From: Acidobacteriota bacterium
Lineage (GTDB): Bacteria; Acidobacteriota; JAAYUB01
NCBI GenBank assembly: GCA_018001935.1
Contig: JAGNHB010000010.1
Coordinates: forward strand, 58,369 to 122,368
Direction of reading: 5' to 3'
DNA length: 64,000 nt
Part shown: positions 61,336-64,000 of the stretch, one piece after another
Numbering within the stretch: the first letter of the stretch is position 1
Layout: each line of letters begins with the position of its first letter
Translations under genes and position numbers: made by a program
The notes under the pieces: generated by a model
The model's database searches: none
Told to the model about the DNA's origin: nothing
The model's input: the letters and a program-made list of their open reading frames with translations, nothing else

Positions 61336-62535
61336 ATGTTTCACGGGTACAAGAACGGTCGAAAGATCGGGATCGTCTTCTCCGGCGGCCCCGCCTCCGC
61401 CGCCAACACCGTCATATCCTCCGCCGCGCTCGGTTTCATCAACCACGGCTTCCCGGTGATCGGTTTCTACAACGGGTTCGAACACCTCGAACGCTTCGAG
61501 AAGTACAACCCCTACTCCCTGCTGGACAAGATCCACTACACCCTCCTCGACGCCTCCGTCAGCCGGATCCGCAACAACCGCGGCGTGTACCTCCGGACCT
61601 CCCGCGCGAACCCCGGCAAGGAGATCGCCTGCATCGAGGACATCAAGGACCCGAAGAAAATCCGGAACCTGCAGAACATCCTCGACGCCTTCGAGCACCT
61701 GAGCATCGGGGCCCTGATCACCATCGGCGGCGACGACACGCTCAAGGTGGCCAATTACCTGAACCTGCTGGGCCTCCCCCTGATCCACGTCCCCAAGACC
61801 ATCGACAACGACTACTTCGGCATCCCGTGGACCTTCGGGTACTGGACCGCCGTGGAGATCACGAAGAACGCCATCCTCAACCTCAAGGCCGACGCCGAGT
61901 CCACCGACAGCTACTTCATCGTGGAGCTGATGGGGCGCAAGTCCGGCTGGCTGACCTACGCCGCCGGCATCGCCGGCGAGGCGGTGAAGATGGTGGCCAG
62001 CGAGGACATCGACGGGGACCTGGACATCGAGGCCGTCTGCGAGGAGTTCGTCGACCTGATCATCATGCGGGAGCGCGAGAACAAGACCTCGGGCGTGATC
62101 TGCGTGGCCGAGGGCCTGGTGGACAAGCTGGCCGACCAGCACCGCCCCCACGAGGTGGACAAGCACGGGAACGTCATCTTCGGGCGGGCCGAGATCGCCA
62201 AGCTGCTCACCGAGCGGACCAAGCAGATCTACAAGAAGAAGACCGGCAAATCCAAGAAGATAAACAACAAACAGATCGGGTACGAGACCCGGTCCGCCCT
62301 CCCGGTCAGCTTCGACGTGGTGCTGGGGAGCATGCTGGGGTTCGGGACCTACAAACTCTTCCAGGAAAAGAAATTCGGCCACATGGTCAGCGTGTCCGAC
62401 AACTTCGAGATCACCGCCATCCCCTTCACGGAACTCATCGACGAGGACACCCTCGTCACCAAGGTCCGGAACGTCCCGCGTGGCAGCGACCTCTTCAACC
62501 TCAAGGAGGCGCTTTCCTACAAGCCCCTGGAGTGA
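61336..62535 (+). CDS. pfp: Diphosphate-dependent 6-phosphofructokinase
   Basis: A 399-aa cytosolic enzyme interconverting fructose 6-phosphate and fructose 1,6-bisphosphate. Two residues that set the phosphoryl donor point to PPi: GGDDT (131-135), where ATP enzymes have GGDGS, and PKTIDND (153-159), with Lys154 where ATP enzymes usually have Gly. FSGGPASAANTVISSAALGF, FIVELMGRKSGWLTYAAGIAGEA and GYETRSALPVSFDVVLGSMLGFG complete the family signature. The reaction would be reversible and saves ATP. It has its own promoter and a monocistronic look. The ppdK gene elsewhere in the window makes PPi when working towards PEP. Confidence 0.93.
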   Translation: MFHGYKNGRKIGIVFSGGPASAANTVISSAALGFINHGFPVIGFYNGFEHLERFEKYNPYSLLDKIHYTLLDASVSRIRNNRGVYLRTSRANPGKEIACIEDIKDPKKIRNLQNILDAFEHLSIGALITIGGDDTLKVANYLNLLGLPLIHVPKTIDNDYFGIPWTFGYWTAVEITKNAILNLKADAESTDSYFIVELMGRKSGWLTYAAGIAGEAVKMVASEDIDGDLDIEAVCEEFVDLIIMRERENKTSGVICVAEGLVDKLADQHRPHEVDKHGNVIFGRAEIAKLLTERTKQIYKKKTGKSKKINNKQIGYETRSALPVSFDVVLGSMLGFGTYKLFQEKKFGHMVSVSDNFEITAIPFTELIDEDTLVTKVRNVPRGSDLFNLKEALSYKPLE

Positions 62536-62626
62536 GCACGCCCGTCGGGCGCCCTTCCCCGACGCCGCAACCGTTCATCCGTGGTACTAACGGGTCTGCG
62601 AGCCCGGTACGCTCGGCCCGGCCGGG

Positions 62627-63703
62627 CTAGTCGGTGTCGAACCAGCTCGTGTCCACCGAGGAGGCCCCCTCGATGTCCTTGAGATTCGACGAGGACGAGG
62701 TGGTTTTCTGCTCCAGTTCCGTCCGTCGGCTCAGCAGCGCGCCGTTGAGGATGTTGGCGGGGATGTAGCGGACGTCGACCGCCCGGCGGCCTTCGGGCGT
62801 CGGGACGAGCGAGGTGGAGATCAGCGCCTTCCAGTGCGTCATCAGGTCGCCGATCAGTTCGAGCTGCCGGGCCGGGGCGCGGAAGTTCAGCAGGTAGTTC
62901 ACCGTCTTCTCCGTGTCGGGCGTCGGGGTCACGGCGAAGACGGTGATGCCCTTGAAAACGGATTCCATGAGCTTGTCGAAGGAGTCGGCGTCGTTGACCT
63001 CGTCCACGACGATGATGTCCTGGTCCTGCTTCTGGGCGTCGTCGATCCCGGCGGCGATGCTCTTCATGTCGGCCCCCACCTCCCGCTGGGTGACCATGGA
63101 GAAGTTGTTCTTGTGGCTGAACTGGACGGTCGGCTCGAGGGAGAGGATCATCCGGCTGTGGTTCCGGTTGATGTAGTCGATGACGGCGGCCGCCACCGAA
63201 CTCTTCCCGCTCCGCGCCTTCCCGTGGATCACGTAAAGCCCGCCCTTGAGGTCCTTCATGCCGTTGTAGAACTCCTCGGGGAGGTTGTACCGCTTCAGGT
63301 CGGGGATCTCCTGCGGGATGATGCGGACGCACAGGGCCAGGGAGCCCCTCTGGCGGAACAGGTGGACGCGGAAGCGGCTCACCCCCTTCACCGAGTAGGA
63401 GAAGTTGAGGCTCTGGACCTGGTCCAGGAAGGCCCGCTTCGGCTGGTTCGTCACGTGGCCGAGCAGGACGCCCGGCAGCATGGCGAACGCCGCCGCCATG
63501 GTGTGGTTGGGGGTCATCACGGGCTGGGGACCCCGCATGAGCTTGCTGCCGACGCGGTAGGTGATGGTGGTTCCGGGGAAGATGTAGATGGTCGTCGCCT
63601 CGTTCTTCACCCCGGCCACCAGGAAGCGGTCCAGGTTGGCGACGAACTGCTCGACGTCGCTGTCATCCAGTGCGGCTTCGGGATTGGGGGGGTCCATCGT
63701 CAC
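62627..63703 (-). CDS. PilT/GspE-family ATPase, divergent
   Basis: A 358-aa cytosolic ATPase. The order of domains follows PilT: an N-terminal PAS-like part (FVANLDRFLVAGVKNEATTIYIFPGTTITYRVGSKLM), LNFSYSVKGVSRFRVHLFRQRGSLALCVRIIP (the FR-N-R region), Walker A GKARSGKSSVAAAVIDYINRNHSR (about 161), EPTVQFSHKNNFSMVTQREVG (Asp box and PilT-like TQREVG), and IIVVDEVNDADSFDKLMESVFKGITVFAVTPTPDTEKTVNYLLNF. The Walker B/AIRAGE-like motifs differ from canonical PilT (DEVND for GEMRD), so catalysis may be altered. No other pilus genes adjoin. The tail is Ser-rich. It is convergent with pfp. Confidence 0.85.
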   Translation of the reverse strand: MTMDPPNPEAALDDSDVEQFVANLDRFLVAGVKNEATTIYIFPGTTITYRVGSKLMRGPQPVMTPNHTMAAAFAMLPGVLLGHVTNQPKRAFLDQVQSLNFSYSVKGVSRFRVHLFRQRGSLALCVRIIPQEIPDLKRYNLPEEFYNGMKDLKGGLYVIHGKARSGKSSVAAAVIDYINRNHSRMILSLEPTVQFSHKNNFSMVTQREVGADMKSIAAGIDDAQKQDQDIIVVDEVNDADSFDKLMESVFKGITVFAVTPTPDTEKTVNYLLNFRAPARQLELIGDLMTHWKALISTSLVPTPEGRRAVDVRYIPANILNGALLSRRTELEQKTTSSSSNLKDIEGASSVDTSWFDTD

Positions 63704-63804
63704 GGCTGTCCTCCGGCCGGGGAATGCCGACGGGGTTTCCGATCGGTTCGCGCACGGGAACAGTATAGCAGACTTTCGCGACGCGGGAAAAGGATGTTTG
63801 GGAG

Positions 63805-63953
63805 AAGGCTGAAGGCTGATAGGCTGAAGGCTGAAGGCTGTTAGGCTGAAGGCTGAAGGCTGAAGGCTGTTAGGCTGAAGGCTGATAGGCTGAAGGCTGA
63901 TAGGCTGAAGGCTGATAGGCTGAAGGCTGTCAGGCTGAAGGCTGATAGGCTGA
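63805..63953. repeat. Heptamer/decamer repeat (GGCTGAA, GGCTGATA)
   Basis: About 150 bp made of AGGCTGAAGGCTGATAGGCT-like units with GTTAGGCTGA and GTCAGGCTGA variants. It sits upstream of the PilT-like gene; the remaining bases to the window edge are G/T-rich (TGGGGTGTGG). It is the same family as the array at 45939. Confidence 0.9.
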
Positions 63954-64000
63954 AGGGGGTGGGTTATAGATTTTGGGGTGTGGGGCGCGGGGTGTGGGGT

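Noticed and set aside
63805..63953. Possible CRISPR array
   Set aside because: Units are 7-10 bp without unique spacers; no cas genes in the window.

Overview
This is a high-GC (about two thirds by eye) chromosomal window from a Gram-negative bacterium. Several traits together suggest Acidobacteriota or a close relative: an Oar-type TonB-dependent receptor with an N-terminal carboxypeptidase-regulatory domain, LptC/LptA-type envelope machinery, FadL-like and M16 envelope proteins, eukaryotic-type Ser/Thr kinases with a PP2C phosphatase, type II secretion/type IV pilus relatives, and a PPi-type phosphofructokinase with pyruvate phosphate dikinase. The phylum call is inference; there is no rRNA gene and I recognised no tRNA gene. 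I see no prophage, insertion sequence with a transposase, or CRISPR array.

Layout. 0-7 kb: an edge-truncated PlsC-ACP-acyl ligase fusion, 2-Cys peroxiredoxin, PP2C phosphatase, GspH-like pseudopilin, and an SHMT-like enzyme. 7-18 kb: a DUF72 protein, a repeat-rich gap, an amidohydrolase/isochorismatase-like pair divergent from a probably leaderless LysR gene, small secreted or ACT proteins, an exported SagB-type oxidoreductase, and a PD40 protein. 18-24 kb: a 3.4-kb TonB receptor with a strong terminator, a 105-bp tandem repeat, a B12-radical SAM protein, and a YaiI protein. 24-34 kb: an MFS carrier, a radical SAM/GT2 pair with overlapping start and stop, a REC-Ser/Thr kinase fusion, a zinc-ribbon protein, and a 1,004-aa exported protein with an apparent pilin-like module.

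34-47 kb: a glycine-zipper protein, pyruvate phosphate dikinase, an active/inactive M16 peptidase pair, a 796-aa LptC/LptA-like protein, a FadL-like barrel, and 1.1 kb of repeats. 47-64 kb: UvrA, a carbonic anhydrase-SPOR fusion, PgpH-like HD hydrolase plus RidA, RadC, ComM/YifB, a divergent response regulator/degenerate histidine kinase pair, a block of membrane protein, Ser/Thr kinase, lipid kinase and CutA, PPi-dependent phosphofructokinase, and a PilT-like ATPase.

Themes: (i) envelope biogenesis (acyl transfer, LptC/A, M16, FadL, TonB, GT2); (ii) phospho-signalling that mixes bacterial and eukaryotic-like parts; (iii) pyrophosphate-linked glycolysis; (iv) many non-coding palindromic repeats in the gaps. 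Some of these are modular inverted-repeat elements that share their tips but differ in their cores. Promoters of the sigma-70 type (TTGnnn-N17-TAnnnT) can be read upstream of many genes.
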